Positions 7,993 to 17,662 of a stretch of DNA of 64,000 nucleotides are shown here, one piece after another. This DNA is from Pedobacter suwonensis. Lineage in GTDB: Bacteria; Bacteroidota; Bacteroidia; Sphingobacteriales; Sphingobacteriaceae. Both the position numbers and the translations under genes were made by a program. The DNA lies in assembly GCF_900111825.1 (NCBI RefSeq), contig NZ_FOJM01000010.1:62001-126000 (forward strand), written 5' to 3'. Under the pieces are notes generated by a model. That model was not told the DNA's origin. It searched no databases and saw nothing but the letters and a program-made list of their open reading frames with translations. Every line of letters starts with the position of its first letter. The first letter of the stretch is position 1.

Positions 7993-9183
7993 TTATTTAT
8001 CTTTTGCTTTATTTTTGCCAAAGTTAAACAATAGACCAAAACGTAGGGTATTTGCAAGCGGACTAGTCTGTGCATTTGCAATTAAATAAGAGAAATCGAT
8101 ATTAAAAACATTGTATTTTAACCCCAGCCCTAAGGTAAAATACCGGCTGTCACCTTTCATCGGGCTCTGATAGTTATAACCTGCCCTAACCGCAAACTGT
8201 TGATTATACCAGTATTCGAGACCTGTCGAAATCCCCACTTCCTTTAATTCTTCACTAAAACCACCTGGTGCATCGCTAAATGAACCAAAAATTCCGGCAG
8301 GTACCGAGCGGTTTGGATCTTTTCCGCTTACAATGTTGTTGTTTGAATCGTATATAGGTTGTGTGGGTACCAGTAATTTGTTAAAATCAAGCGCAAAGGT
8401 TAGCGTACTAAAATCATCTACCGTAAATGTAGATGCGCCACCAATTTTAAAATTAGTAGGTAAAAAGAAATTTTCTCCGCCATCTGAATAACTCATCTTT
8501 GTTCCGATATTGGATATATTGGCTCCGGCAGAAAGCACGGCCTGCCTCCCAAATAATATGGTAGCTGTTTTATATAAGCCAGAAACATCAACTGCTATAG
8601 CATTCCCACTGCGCACCTGTCCGGAAGAAGAAAACTGACCGGAAGCCAAATTCGAGTAAATATACCTTAACGAAGTTCCCAGCGAAAACTCCTTACCAAA
8701 ATTACGCGCGAAAGAAACATCAAAAGCGAGTTCGTTAGGATTGGCGATCCCAAGATCCTGTTGGTTAATATCGGTAAGCTGAATAGATCCCAAAGAAAAA
8801 TATCTTAAAGATGCACCAATGGTATTGCGATCGTCAAGCTTGTAAAAGCCGCTTAAATAAGCAAGATTAATATCTGGCACCAAACTTTTTAACCATGGGC
8901 TGTAAGACACAGCAAATCCGTAAGGTTTATCCAGAAAAGCAAGTTTAGAAGCATTGATACTGGATGAATTTACATCACCTGCTACGGCTACGCCGGCATT
9001 ACCCATTGCACCAGCACGGGCATCGGGAGTAATGAGCAGAAATGGAACTGCTGTTACAATGTTGTTTGCTTCACTACCGTTTGTTTGGGTATTACCTATG
9101 GTTACCTGAGCATTTGTTTTACCAAACACCAATGCCATTGAGAGTGCAGAAAAAGCAAGTTTACTAATGTACTTGAAATTCAT
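7993..9183 (-). CDS. porV: Type IX secretion outer-membrane protein PorV (LptO)
   Basis: A 396-residue beta-barrel protein with a signal peptide (NFKYISKLAFSALSMALVFG, cleavage near TNA-QV). The mature N-terminus carries the PorV hallmark VTAVPFLLITPDARAGAMGN, and the rest is FadL-like barrel with a final strand ending FGLLFNFGK. PorV shuttles cargo proteins to the attachment complex at the outer membrane in the type IX secretion system. I placed the start at the internal ATG preceded by AAAAGG, which gives a clean signal peptide; an in-frame ATG 15 codons upstream is possible. It diverges from gldJ, another T9SS gene. porU, commonly a neighbour of porV, is not in this window. Confidence 0.93.
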   Translation of the reverse strand: MNFKYISKLAFSALSMALVFGKTNAQVTIGNTQTNGSEANNIVTAVPFLLITPDARAGAMGNAGVAVAGDVNSSSINASKLAFLDKPYGFAVSYSPWLKSLVPDINLAYLSGFYKLDDRNTIGASLRYFSLGSIQLTDINQQDLGIANPNELAFDVSFARNFGKEFSLGTSLRYIYSNLASGQFSSSGQVRSGNAIAVDVSGLYKTATILFGRQAVLSAGANISNIGTKMSYSDGGENFFLPTNFKIGGASTFTVDDFSTLTFALDFNKLLVPTQPIYDSNNNIVSGKDPNRSVPAGIFGSFSDAPGGFSEELKEVGISTGLEYWYNQQFAVRAGYNYQSPMKGDSRYFTLGLGLKYNVFNIDFSYLIANAQTSPLANTLRFGLLFNFGKNKAKDK

Positions 9184-9788
9184 CCTTTTAAAGGTACGTA
9201 ATTTTAGATTTTGGTATTGAATAATCACTGGAGAATATATCAGTAACGTAAAACCAAAACTTATATTTCACCAAAATACGAATTCTATCATTATTTACTA
9301 ATTAAACATACGATTTTTACATATGGGTGGTAGTCATTAAACTGTAAGTATAAAACCAATAAGCACTTAGCAAAATGACAAGTTATCAGTCGTTTCAAAG
9401 AATATCCTCATCAAACCGGCTTTACAGCTGAAAAGTCAAAAACTAAATATGGCTTATTTCAGTATGTATTTAAACATTAATTTATTTGTGATGTTTATCA
9501 TAAGTTGCTTCAATCGTATCTTGTATTCGTGATCAATATATAATATGATAAACTTTATACAACTTATAAAAGCCTGCGAAGTGACCAGCCAATAATTTTA
9601 TCTTGCTTATTTATAATTATTTAACGTTAATTTCGTTTAAAAGAAATACATAGCCATAAATTTAAAGTAACGCGTTATTCGATCAAAAAACATTAGCTAT
9701 TTTTATTCCTACATTATTTATATATTCAGTTAAAATTTGTTTAATTTTATCGGTTAAAAGGCCATTAGGTTATATCCAGTCGCTTCTT
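9184..9788. other. 605-bp AT-rich intergenic region between porV and gldJ
   Basis: The divergent spacer should hold both promoters. I see no convincing open frame and no exact TTTG / TAnnTTTG pair. The nearest fits are ATAAGTTTTGG on the minus strand near 9255 and AAATTTG on the plus strand near 9735. Confidence 0.5.
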
Positions 9789-11459
9789 ATGAAAAAACTA
9801 ATACTATATTCTTTTACCTGTTTGTCATTAGCCGTCGTCCTTTCGGGTTGTAGCTCAAAAAGTGCGAGTTCCAGCAAAACAGGCATTCCTTATGCAAATA
9901 GGAAAAGCAAAAACAACCAATCTGGTGCTTTTGCAGTAGCTACCCAATATAAAAGGGCACCAGGCCCTGGTTTAATTCCGATTGAGGGCGGGGTTTTAGT
10001 TGTTGGCGGTAGTGCCATTGAAGTACCAGGTGTTGAGCCCAATATTTATAATTATAAAAGACAGGTAACCGTACCATCTTTTTATATGGATGAAACTGAG
10101 GTATCAAATACCGACTGGTTAGAATACCTTCACTGGATCAGGTACAATTATCCTGAAGATCAAGAGTATTATTATAATGAGCTTCCTGACACCTTAGTTT
10201 GGCGCCAGGCATTATCTTATAATGAACCTTATGTAGATAACTATTTAAGACACCCTGCTTACCGTGATTATCCTGTAGTGGGTGTTTCCTGGGAACAGGC
10301 TTCACGTTATTGTGAATGGAGAACTTCAAGAGCGAACGAATTTATTTTACGTGAAAAAGGAATCTTAACTGATTATAAAACGCTTGCCGGCAACGGAAAA
10401 GCTAAAGCTGGCGACCCTGCAACACCCAGACCCGATAAACCTTTCAATACAGATGCCTATTTAAATGGCCAGTATGATGATAAAGGCAGAAATGCGTTTA
10501 TTGATTATAATACTAAAGCTGGTGCTGCCACAACCACAGCTGGTGGAACGGCAGGAGGTACAGGTAAAAATAACCAGCCAAGGAGAACTGCTACCTTAGA
10601 AGATGGGGTAATTATGCAGCCGTACCGCCTACCAACTGAGGCTGAGTGGGAATATGCTGCTTTGGGTTTGATCGGTAATACGGAATATGAGAATATCAAT
10701 CAGAATAAAATTTACCCATGGAATGGCTTAGGTGTTAGTTCTGCCAAAAAGAAAACCAGAGGTATGATTCAGGCGAACTTTAAAAGAGCGCCTGGAGATT
10801 ATATGGGGGTTGGCGGTTCATTGAACGATAAAGGAGATTTAACAGTTCCGGTTATTCAATACGCGCCAAACGACTTCGGCTTATATAATATGGCAGGAAA
10901 CGTAAACGAGTGGGTAAATGATGTTTACAGAACCGGTACTTTTACTGATGCTGACGCATTTAACCCTTACCGTGGTAACTATTTTACCAACAAAAAGTTA
11001 GCAGACCCACAAAGTGGAAAAATTGCGTTGGATAAATATGGTAATCCGATTAAAGAAAATGCCTATTCCGGAAGAAAACAAACCTGGGCCGAAAAACAGG
11101 CACAAGCGAAACGTGCTGATTCGATTTCCAAATCGACTGATCCACAATCGCCGGTAGCTTCAACCAGTTATCAGGCCGATCAAAGAGGCTATCGCGACAG
11201 ACAAAATACGTTGTTAAATGAGGAAGGTGTAACACTGGTAAACGATAAATCAAGAGTGTATAAAGGTGGTTCATGGAATGATATGGCTTACTGGTTAAAC
11301 CCTGCAACGCGTCGTTTTATGCAACAAGATGAATCATCGGCTGAAGTAGGTTTCCGTTGTGCCATGACCATGCTGGGTGCACCAGAAATTAGTACTGCAG
11401 GGAAGAGAAGTTTCAAAAACCCTCCACAAAAGCCTTACAGGGTGAGTAGAGGTAGATAA
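9789..11459 (+). CDS. gldJ: Gliding motility / T9SS lipoprotein GldJ
   Basis: A 556-residue lipoprotein: signal peptide with lipobox VVLSGCSS (Cys about 21), then a formylglycine-generating-enzyme-like (sulfatase-modifying) fold. Landmarks are YMDETEVSNTDWLEYLHWI (about 99-117), YLRHPAYRDYPVVGVSWEQA (about 154-173), RLPTEAEWEYAALG (about 279-292), GNVNEWVNDVY (about 368) and GFRCAMTM (about 525). The ELPDTLVWR and YLRHPAY segments are typical of GldJ rather than GldK. GldJ stabilises GldK and the T9SS rings in flavobacteria. A Gly/Thr/Ala-rich insert at about 240-265 is unusual low-complexity sequence. No sulfatase-activating function is expected. Confidence 0.85.
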   Translation: MKKLILYSFTCLSLAVVLSGCSSKSASSSKTGIPYANRKSKNNQSGAFAVATQYKRAPGPGLIPIEGGVLVVGGSAIEVPGVEPNIYNYKRQVTVPSFYMDETEVSNTDWLEYLHWIRYNYPEDQEYYYNELPDTLVWRQALSYNEPYVDNYLRHPAYRDYPVVGVSWEQASRYCEWRTSRANEFILREKGILTDYKTLAGNGKAKAGDPATPRPDKPFNTDAYLNGQYDDKGRNAFIDYNTKAGAATTTAGGTAGGTGKNNQPRRTATLEDGVIMQPYRLPTEAEWEYAALGLIGNTEYENINQNKIYPWNGLGVSSAKKKTRGMIQANFKRAPGDYMGVGGSLNDKGDLTVPVIQYAPNDFGLYNMAGNVNEWVNDVYRTGTFTDADAFNPYRGNYFTNKKLADPQSGKIALDKYGNPIKENAYSGRKQTWAEKQAQAKRADSISKSTDPQSPVASTSYQADQRGYRDRQNTLLNEEGVTLVNDKSRVYKGGSWNDMAYWLNPATRRFMQQDESSAEVGFRCAMTMLGAPEISTAGKRSFKNPPQKPYRVSRGR

Positions 11460-11464
11460 AAAAG

Positions 11465-11495
11465 AAAAGTCCCGACACCAGATCGGGACTTTTTT
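11465..11495 (+). terminator. Intrinsic terminator after gldJ
   Basis: AAAAGTCCCGA / TCGGGACTTTTTT stem with a 7-nt loop and a T run. Confidence 0.9.
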
Positions 11496-11592
11496 ATGGG
11501 GCATATTTTTTAGACAAGTCATTAACTGCCGTAATTGGCCTTTCGATTGAAACTCAGTGAAATGGAGAGATCTATCTACTCAAGAGAAACGG

Positions 11593-11646
11593 CCCTGAAA
11601 TAAATTACCTTCGGTTAGCTCGCTAATGCTCGGTTCAGGGTGACGA
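11593..11646. repeat. Dispersed palindrome (CCCTGAA ... TTCAGGGTGACG)
   Basis: The outer arms CCCTGAA / TTCAGGG and the TGACG end match the type-2 palindromes listed near 21.9, 46.8, 47.9 and 59.8 kb. Confidence 0.5.
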
Positions 11647-11679
11647 CACCAACAAATAGCTTAGCGTGAACGAGCCTAA

Positions 11680-12180
11680 CTATTTAAACTGTACCAAAAT
11701 CTGATTTTTTTCTACTTTATCCCCCTGCTTAATCAGGATCTTTTTAAGCACCCCATCGGTTGATGATTTTAAAATGTTCTCCATTTTCATCGCTTCCAAC
11801 ACCAGAAGGTTATCTCCTTTTTTAACCTCGGCATTTTCGTTAACCAAAACCTTTAATACTAAACCAGGCATAGGAGCCTTAATCTCAGAAACTTTATTAG
11901 TGGTCAAATTATCCAGACCAAGTTGCTTTAGTAAAACATCAAACTGATCTTCAATAACGATCTGATAAATATTTCCATTTACCTTTATTTTACAGGTTTT
12001 TTCACTTTTGTTGATGTCAACAAGTTCCGTACTGAAAGACCTGTTTTGGTATAACACGTGTGTATTGCCCTGGCCGATTGTACTTAGATCGAGCTGAATC
12101 TGCTCTCCATTCACTAAAAAAGATGAATCCTTGTTCTCAACCTCAAATAAAAACTGATCGTTTACTTTTACTTTATACAT
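11680..12180 (-). CDS. Biotin carboxyl carrier (biotin/lipoyl attachment) protein
   Basis: A 166-residue protein whose C-terminal 70 residues form a biotinyl domain: APMPGLVLKVLV (about 98-109) then LVLEAMKMENIL (about 125-136), where the lysine of AMKM is the biotinylation site. The N-terminal part resembles the linker region of the alpha subunit of propionyl/acyl-CoA carboxylases rather than AccB of fatty-acid synthesis. The carboxylase and carboxyltransferase subunits are not adjacent; downstream (lower coordinates) lies non-coding DNA and then gldJ on the other strand. It follows the DUF4159 gene by 3 bp and closes the minus-strand run. Confidence 0.88.
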   Translation of the reverse strand: MYKVKVNDQFLFEVENKDSSFLVNGEQIQLDLSTIGQGNTHVLYQNRSFSTELVDINKSEKTCKIKVNGNIYQIVIEDQFDVLLKQLGLDNLTTNKVSEIKAPMPGLVLKVLVNENAEVKKGDNLLVLEAMKMENILKSSTDGVLKKILIKQGDKVEKNQILVQFK

Positions 12181-12183
12181 GGC

Positions 12184-12885
12184 TTATTGTGTTAAAGCAT
12201 ACTGCACCAAATTTGCACCCATTTTTAACGCTTTGGTTCGTGTTTCCTGCGTATCTTCAGGATAAGTACCAAAGTCTTCCCAGCCGTTCCCTAAATCGCA
12301 TTCATAGGTATAATAACAAACTATCCTACCCTTGTAAATTAGAGCAAATCCTTGAGGGCGTTTATTATCGTGCTCATGGATTTTGGGTAAGCCTCCGGAA
12401 AATTTAAACTTTTGATTATAAATAGCATGGTTAGCTGGCAACTCTACAAAATTAAGTTCAGGAAATACCCTTTTCATTTGCGGCCTTATAAATTTATCCA
12501 GGCCATAATTATCGTCTATATGAAGAAACCCGCCACCTGTAAGGTATTGCCTCAAGTTTCTGATTTCCTGATCGCTGAAAACAACATTCCCATGTCCGGT
12601 CATGTAAATAAACGGATAATTGAAAATCTCTCTCGATCCTGCTTCTACTATACTTTCTTCAGGATGAAAGTTAGTTTTCAAATTGGCATTACAATAGGCA
12701 ATTAAATTGGGTAAAGCTGTTCTGTCTGCATACCAATCGCCACCGCCATTATACTTTAATTTAGCCATACGGTAAGTGGGCGGAATAAAAGCAGTAAGGC
12801 CTAAGCTTATGGCTAAAAGACTAAAGCTTAAAGTTAAAAACTTTACACCTTTTGAAAACTGAAAATTGAAAACTGAAAACTTCAA
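12184..12885 (-). CDS. DUF4159 domain-containing secreted/membrane protein
   Basis: A 233-residue protein with one N-terminal hydrophobic segment (about 15-33) and a DUF4159 domain. Landmarks are YNGGGDWYAD (about 46), NYPFIYMTGHGNVVFSDQE (about 89-107), GGGFLHIDDNYG (about 117-128) and the C-terminal YYTYECDLGNGWED. DUF4159 resembles a flavodoxin/glutamine-amidotransferase-like fold seen in batA-E-type regions; its function is unknown. The first 11 codons consist of a GAAAACT/GAAAATT heptamer repeat, so the true start may be further in (about codon 13). Stop and start spacings of 3-5 bp on both sides put it in one operon with rsmE and the biotin carrier. Confidence 0.8.
   Translation of the reverse strand: MKFSVFNFQFSKGVKFLTLSFSLLAISLGLTAFIPPTYRMAKLKYNGGGDWYADRTALPNLIAYCNANLKTNFHPEESIVEAGSREIFNYPFIYMTGHGNVVFSDQEIRNLRQYLTGGGFLHIDDNYGLDKFIRPQMKRVFPELNFVELPANHAIYNQKFKFSGGLPKIHEHDNKRPQGFALIYKGRIVCYYTYECDLGNGWEDFGTYPEDTQETRTKALKMGANLVQYALTQ
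12852..12884. repeat. Low-complexity element (type E, copy 2), overlapping a start region
   Basis: Tandem GAAAACT / GAAAATT heptamers, single arm. They form the first codons of the annotated DUF4159 frame (FSVFNFQFS). Confidence 0.55.
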
Positions 12886-12890
12886 ACTGA

Positions 12891-13595
12891 CTATCGGTTA
12901 AGGTAATTGATTTCAAAACAAACAGATAAAGCGGCAGTTTCTGTGCGCAACCTGTTATCACCTAAAGTTAATGCTTTAAAGCCTTTGTTCAAAGCTAAAT
13001 CAACTTCATTTGGTGTGAAATCCCCTTCAGGACCAATAAGAATTAAATACTTTTGATGCGGTGCAACCAGTTTGGATATATATTGTTTTTCTCCCTTATC
13101 GATACAATGCGCAATTAACCTATGGCCATCAAAAGGTTCCCTTAAAAAAGCTTCAAAAGAGATGGCATCATTTAATTTAGGATGATAAGCTTTAATAGAT
13201 TGTTTTACGGCAGATGTAATGACTTTATTAAGCCGATCTTCCTTAACTACCCTTCGCTCCGACCGATCAGTGATAACAGGTGTAATTTCATCAATACCCA
13301 ACTCTGTAGCTTTTTCTAAAAACCATTCTATCCGATCGATATTTTTCGTTGGTGCGACAGCTATATGCAAATAATGATTTCTTTTATGAAATTCCGTTTC
13401 TACCTTTAAAACAGACAAAGAAACCTTCTTGGGATTATCGGAGGTAATTTCAGCAGTATAAAAGCCACCTTTCCCGTCTACTAAATTAACAATATCTCCG
13501 ATAGTTAGCCTAAGCACCCTAACACAGTGTTTGCTCTCTTCCTCGTTTAGTGTATAAGAATTTTGGGTGATATCCGGTGTATAAAAAATATGCAT
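12891..13595 (-). CDS. rsmE: 16S rRNA m3U1498 methyltransferase
   Basis: A 234-residue SPOUT methyltransferase. The N-terminal PUA-like part contains SKHCVRVLRLTIGD (about 20-33). The C-terminal knot carries LILIGPEGDFTPNEV (about 184-198) and LTLGDNRLRTETAA (about 210-223), both part of the SAM-binding trefoil. It methylates U1498 of 16S rRNA in assembled 30S subunits. Length is normal. It sits between a CorC/CNNM protein (8 bp upstream) and DUF4159 (5 bp downstream). Confidence 0.95.
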   Translation of the reverse strand: MHIFYTPDITQNSYTLNEEESKHCVRVLRLTIGDIVNLVDGKGGFYTAEITSDNPKKVSLSVLKVETEFHKRNHYLHIAVAPTKNIDRIEWFLEKATELGIDEITPVITDRSERRVVKEDRLNKVITSAVKQSIKAYHPKLNDAISFEAFLREPFDGHRLIAHCIDKGEKQYISKLVAPHQKYLILIGPEGDFTPNEVDLALNKGFKALTLGDNRLRTETAALSVCFEINYLNR

Positions 13596-13603
13596 TGTTG
13601 AAA

Positions 13604-15028
13604 TTAATGATTATCAACCATATCTTCTTTATTGATTACCAGTTCTAATTTAATGGTTTCGATATTTTGCTCTGTCTTTTTTAAGATGGTAAACAGGTAA
13701 CCATATGATTCGTTGCTTTCACCCACTTCCGGAATACGTTCAAAAATATGGGAAACCAATCCGCCAATAGTATCGAAATCTTCATCCTCTGGCAAATCGT
13801 GAGGTAGATATTCGTTCACATCATACACAGTGGCAAATGCATTTACGATAAATTCATTATCAGAAACCTTTTCTACCAATGGTTTTTCTTCATCGTATTC
13901 GTCTTGTATTTCTCCTACCAGCTCTTCTACAATATCCTCTAAGGTAACCATACCCGCTGTACCTCCAAACTCATCTAATACAATCGCAATCTGTATGCGA
14001 TTACTTTGCAGCTCGCTCATCAGATCGTTAATTTTTTTGGTTTCGGTAACGAAATATGGTTTTCTGATGATATCTTTTAATGTCCAGTGCTGGTTACCGG
14101 CTGCAACTAAAGGTAAAATATCTTTAGCATGGATAATTCCAACAATCTTATCCATAATATCATCGTAAACAGGCAAACGCGAATATCCTTCCTTAATAAT
14201 CGTATCTATCACTTCTTCTTTTGGAGAAGTTAGCTCAATACCAGAAATTTTCGTTCGTGGCACCATGATATTCTTTACCACACGCTCATTAAAATCAAAT
14301 ACATTTTTAATCAGCTCGTGCTCGTTATTATCCAATGCACCGCTTTCTTTGCCCTGATCAAGCAGATACTGTAACTCTTCGGTACTGTGGATTGACTCGT
14401 GACCAGCAGATGTGTCAATGCCAAATGGTTTAAGAATAATGGCAGCAAGACTGTTCAGTGTCCAAATGAATGGTTTAAATACTACGTAAAATAGTTGCAA
14501 CGGTACAGAAACGAAAAGCGTTGTGGCTACAGGCCTTTGGATAGCGAAAGATTTCGGTGCCAATTCTCCAAAGACAATATGCATGATTGTGATGAGCGAA
14601 AAGGCTACAATTGTAGATGCTGTGTGAATCGAAGCATCGCTTAAACCCCATTCTAAACTATCGAAGAGATTCTTAAAAATGGTATGCATAACGCCTTCAC
14701 CTACCCAACCTAAGCCAAGTGATGCAAGCGTTATGCCTAGCTGTGTGGCGGCTAAATATCCGTCGAGATTATGGATAATCCCTTTGGCCATTTTGCCAAC
14801 CCGACTGCCTGTTTTTGCTTTAATTTCAATCTGTGATGCCCTAACCTTTACAATTGCAAACTCTGCTGCAACAAAAAATCCGTTAAGTAACACCAAAAAT
14901 AACGCTAGGAATAATCTCCAGCCAACAGCAGTGGTATCGGTTTCCTGTACCGCAGCCAAAACTCCGTTTGTAGGCAGGATTGCACTAAGCTCTAAATTTA
15001 AAAACAAACAGACCGTGGGTAAATCCAT
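13604..15028 (-). CDS. CorC/HlyC-type hemolysin family protein (CNNM + CBS + CorC domains)
   Basis: A 474-residue protein: an N-terminal CNNM (DUF21) membrane domain with four helices (about 40-200; LNGFFVAAEFAIVKVRASQIE at about 49-69), two CBS domains (about 220-340; VPRTKISGIEL and SRLPVYDDIMDKIVGIIHAKD) and a C-terminal CorC_HlyC domain after VLDEFGGTAGMVTLEDIVEELVG (about 352-374). Relatives act in Mg2+/Co2+ efflux; true haemolysis is not supported. The ATG overlaps the ppa stop by one base, which indicates translational coupling. Confidence 0.92.
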   Translation of the reverse strand: MDLPTVCLFLNLELSAILPTNGVLAAVQETDTTAVGWRLFLALFLVLLNGFFVAAEFAIVKVRASQIEIKAKTGSRVGKMAKGIIHNLDGYLAATQLGITLASLGLGWVGEGVMHTIFKNLFDSLEWGLSDASIHTASTIVAFSLITIMHIVFGELAPKSFAIQRPVATTLFVSVPLQLFYVVFKPFIWTLNSLAAIILKPFGIDTSAGHESIHSTEELQYLLDQGKESGALDNNEHELIKNVFDFNERVVKNIMVPRTKISGIELTSPKEEVIDTIIKEGYSRLPVYDDIMDKIVGIIHAKDILPLVAAGNQHWTLKDIIRKPYFVTETKKINDLMSELQSNRIQIAIVLDEFGGTAGMVTLEDIVEELVGEIQDEYDEEKPLVEKVSDNEFIVNAFATVYDVNEYLPHDLPEDEDFDTIGGLVSHIFERIPEVGESNESYGYLFTILKKTEQNIETIKLELVINKEDMVDNH

Positions 15029-15579
15029 TATGCTAATTCTCTAAATGTTGTGTTATAAAGTTCTATGCTTTCTTTTATTACTTTATGCGCATAGCGAACA
15101 CCAAGTAAATGTTCGATAGTTACATTTTTATCTTCTAATGCTTTATAATCCTGAAAGAAACGAACAATTTCTTTCATCTGGTGTGGCGGCAACTCATCTA
15201 AATCGTTGATATAGTTTACCGACATATCGTGAGCAGCGACAGCTATGATTTTATCATCCTGCTCACCATTATCTACCATATGCATTACACCAACTACTTT
15301 CGCCTCAATCAATGTCATTGGATACACATCTACTGAACAAAGTACCAAAATATCTAATGGATCTTTATCATCGCAATAGGTTTGCGGGATAAAACCATAG
15401 TTTGCGGGATACATAACAGATGAAAAAAGAACTCTATCTAACTTAATCAAGCCAGATTCTTTATCTATTTCATATTTCGCTTTTGAGCCCTTAGGAATTT
15501 CAATAATTGCGTTTACAATTTCTGGAACATTGTGTCCAGGAGATACGCTATGCCACGCGTGATGATCGTCTTTTGCCAT
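15028..15579 (-). CDS. ppa: Inorganic pyrophosphatase (family I)
   Basis: A 183-residue soluble PPase. The metal-binding signature [11 protein letters not shown] (about 69-79) holds three of the catalytic aspartates, preceded by [13 protein letters not shown] (about 57-69), with KIIAV and YKALE near the C-terminus. It hydrolyses PPi to 2 Pi and drives biosynthesis. It starts 2 bp after the DedA stop and overlaps the next gene by one base, so it belongs to the minus-strand run that follows the nuo operon. Confidence 0.96.
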   Translation of the reverse strand: MAKDDHHAWHSVSPGHNVPEIVNAIIEIPKGSKAKYEIDKESGLIKLDRVLFSSVMYPANYGFIPQTYCDDKDPLDILVLCSVDVYPMTLIEAKVVGVMHMVDNGEQDDKIIAVAAHDMSVNYINDLDELPPHQMKEIVRFFQDYKALEDKNVTIEHLLGVRYAHKVIKESIELYNTTFRELA

Positions 15580-15581
15580 TT

Positions 15582-16247
15582 TTAATTTAAATCTGTTTTA
15601 TCCTCTTCAGTGCCACTCACTACTTTACTTTTTACAAAGGTAATTAATAATGGAATAGTTGTAATAAGGATAAAGCCAATAATAATATATAATAAATAAT
15701 CGTTGATTTCTTTTTCAAATCTTCTGCCTAAAAAATAACCGAGCAAAGTTAAGGAACAGATCCAAAGTACGGCACCCAATATATTATATAAAGCAAATTT
15801 TTTAAAATCCAGTTTCACAACTCCTGCAAAAATCGGTGCAAAAGTTCTAACAATAGGTACAAATCTGCCCATTATTAACGCAAAGGCACCTTGTTTCTGA
15901 TAATATTCCTTTGCGGCTTTTAAATATCTCTTTTTAAAAAAGAAACTGTCTTTTCTGGTATACAATACCGGACCAGTTTTACGTCCGAACCAATAACCTG
16001 TAAAATTTCCGGAAATGGCTGCTACGCATAACCCAGCCAGGAGTACTGCAATGTTTACATCCAGCTTGCCGGTCGCCACAAACATTCCTGCCAAAAACAA
16101 TAAATAATCACCAGGAAGGAAAAAGCCGAAAAACAGCCCTGTTTCTGCATAGATAACGAATACAACTAAATAGAATCCGCCCTCCCTCAATAATTTCTCG
16201 GGATCAAGTAGCTGATGCAGGTTATTCCAAAAATCGTGCATATTCAA
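15582..16247 (-). CDS. DedA family membrane protein
   Basis: A 221-residue protein with four to six membrane segments. The family signatures are [14 protein letters not shown] (about 41-54) and [17 protein letters not shown] (about 126-142). DedA proteins are proposed undecaprenyl-phosphate or phospholipid flippases/transporters driven by proton-motive force. It begins 41 bp downstream of nuoN and 2 bp before ppa, so it could be read as the tail of the complex I transcript. Confidence 0.92.
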   Translation of the reverse strand: MNMHDFWNNLHQLLDPEKLLREGGFYLVVFVIYAETGLFFGFFLPGDYLLFLAGMFVATGKLDVNIAVLLAGLCVAAISGNFTGYWFGRKTGPVLYTRKDSFFFKKRYLKAAKEYYQKQGAFALIMGRFVPIVRTFAPIFAGVVKLDFKKFALYNILGAVLWICSLTLLGYFLGRRFEKEINDYLLYIIIGFILITTIPLLITFVKSKVVSGTEEDKTDLN

Positions 16248-16288
16248 TTATTCGTAAAACTACAAATAATTATTAAACTACAACATAC

Positions 16289-17659
16289 CTATATGAGGTT
16301 TAAAATAATTGCAGGATAAATACCCAATACCAATGTTATTGCTACAGAAACCAACAAAACCACTTTATATTGAGAAGGTGTTGAAAGCTCTGTCTCGGCA
16401 CCATCTTTAAACCACATGGCTACAATCACCCTAAAATAATAATAGAAACCAACCAGTGCATTTAAAATCGCAAATGCCACAAGCAGGGTTTTATACTCTG
16501 TCATTACATTCAGGAACATTAGGTACTTTCCAATAAAACCCGCTGTCAGCGGAATACCAGCCAATGAAAGCATGGCTATGGTTAAACACAATGCAACTAA
16601 CGGATTCCGTTTTGCCAGGCCATTAAAGCTCTCGAAGCTATCGCTACCTGTTTTTTGTTTAACCAAAATTAATACGGCAAAGGCGATAATTGATGCAAAA
16701 GTATAAGCCGCTGCATAAACCAGCACATTATTTCCTGAGTTTTTGGTTAGTACAATTAACGAGAACAATAAATAACCTGCATGCGAAATACTTGAATATG
16801 CCAGCATACGCTTGAAGTTCTTCTGGAACAGCGCCGTTACATTGCCTATGAATAAAGTTAAACAAACGATTACCATCAATGGCGCAACCCAAAACTCGTG
16901 GAGTGGGGCAAAAGCATCAGCAAATAACCTTAAGAATGCCGCGAAACCTGCAGTTTTAACCACTGTACTCATAAAAGTGGTAATTAACGATGGCGCACCT
17001 TCATATACATCTGGGGTCCAGAAGTGGAACGGAGCAGCACCAACCTTAAAACTCAAGCCAATCATCATCAGAATTACCCCAGGATAAAATATGGGTGAAA
17101 CTGCCTGATTATTGACCAGGTAAGCCTGTATTTTATCTAAATCAAAAGAGCCTGTTGCACCATAAATTAAGGTTATTCCGAATAACAGAAAACCGGTTGA
17201 GAAAGCCCCCATTAGGAAATATTTTAATGAAGCTTCGTTAGAGGCAAAATCCGTTTTACGGATACCCGCCAAAATGTATAAACTCACAGCCATGATTTCC
17301 AGGCCTACAAACAGCATGGCCATATTTTTATACGATACCATCATGATCATACCCGCTAGTGCGAAAAGAATCAAGGTATAATACTCGGCTATGTTATCGC
17401 TTTTGGCGTGGAAATAGTTCTGTGTCAACAAGAAGATTAAGAGTGTACCGACAATACATATTCCTGAAAATGCCAGTGCAAAGTTATCTGTCTGCATCAT
17501 TCCGAAATGAACAGCATTACCATTCCATGCAGAAAAAGTAAATCCCAATGCAGTAAGTAAGCCAACAACGGTAAGTGGTAGTAATGCTTTTTTTGCCTTA
17601 AACAAACCTGCATAAAGCACTACAAAAGCTGTTATACTAATGGTTATAATAATATTCAT
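16289..17659 (-). CDS. nuoN: NADH-quinone oxidoreductase subunit N
   Basis: A 456-residue antiporter-like membrane subunit with about 14 helices. The segment LKYFLMGAFSTGFLLFGITLIYG (about 145-167) contains the conserved lysine, and later KVGAAPFHFWTPDVYEGAP (about 205-223) and FKRMLAYSSISHAGYLL (about 281-297) mark the proton channel. It is the last subunit of the complex I operon, 3 bp after nuoM. Confidence 0.96.
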   Translation of the reverse strand: MNIIITISITAFVVLYAGLFKAKKALLPLTVVGLLTALGFTFSAWNGNAVHFGMMQTDNFALAFSGICIVGTLLIFLLTQNYFHAKSDNIAEYYTLILFALAGMIMMVSYKNMAMLFVGLEIMAVSLYILAGIRKTDFASNEASLKYFLMGAFSTGFLLFGITLIYGATGSFDLDKIQAYLVNNQAVSPIFYPGVILMMIGLSFKVGAAPFHFWTPDVYEGAPSLITTFMSTVVKTAGFAAFLRLFADAFAPLHEFWVAPLMVIVCLTLFIGNVTALFQKNFKRMLAYSSISHAGYLLFSLIVLTKNSGNNVLVYAAAYTFASIIAFAVLILVKQKTGSDSFESFNGLAKRNPLVALCLTIAMLSLAGIPLTAGFIGKYLMFLNVMTEYKTLLVAFAILNALVGFYYYFRVIVAMWFKDGAETELSTPSQYKVVLLVSVAITLVLGIYPAIILNLI

Positions 17660-17662
17660 TGC

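Noticed and set aside
9789..11459. Sulfatase-modifying enzyme or GldK
   Set aside because: The fold is FGE-like, but lipobox and the ELPDTLVWR / YLRHPAY segments fit GldJ better.
13604..15028. Haemolysin toxin
   Set aside because: The domain order CNNM-CBS-CorC is that of a metal efflux/homeostasis protein; the haemolysin name is historical.
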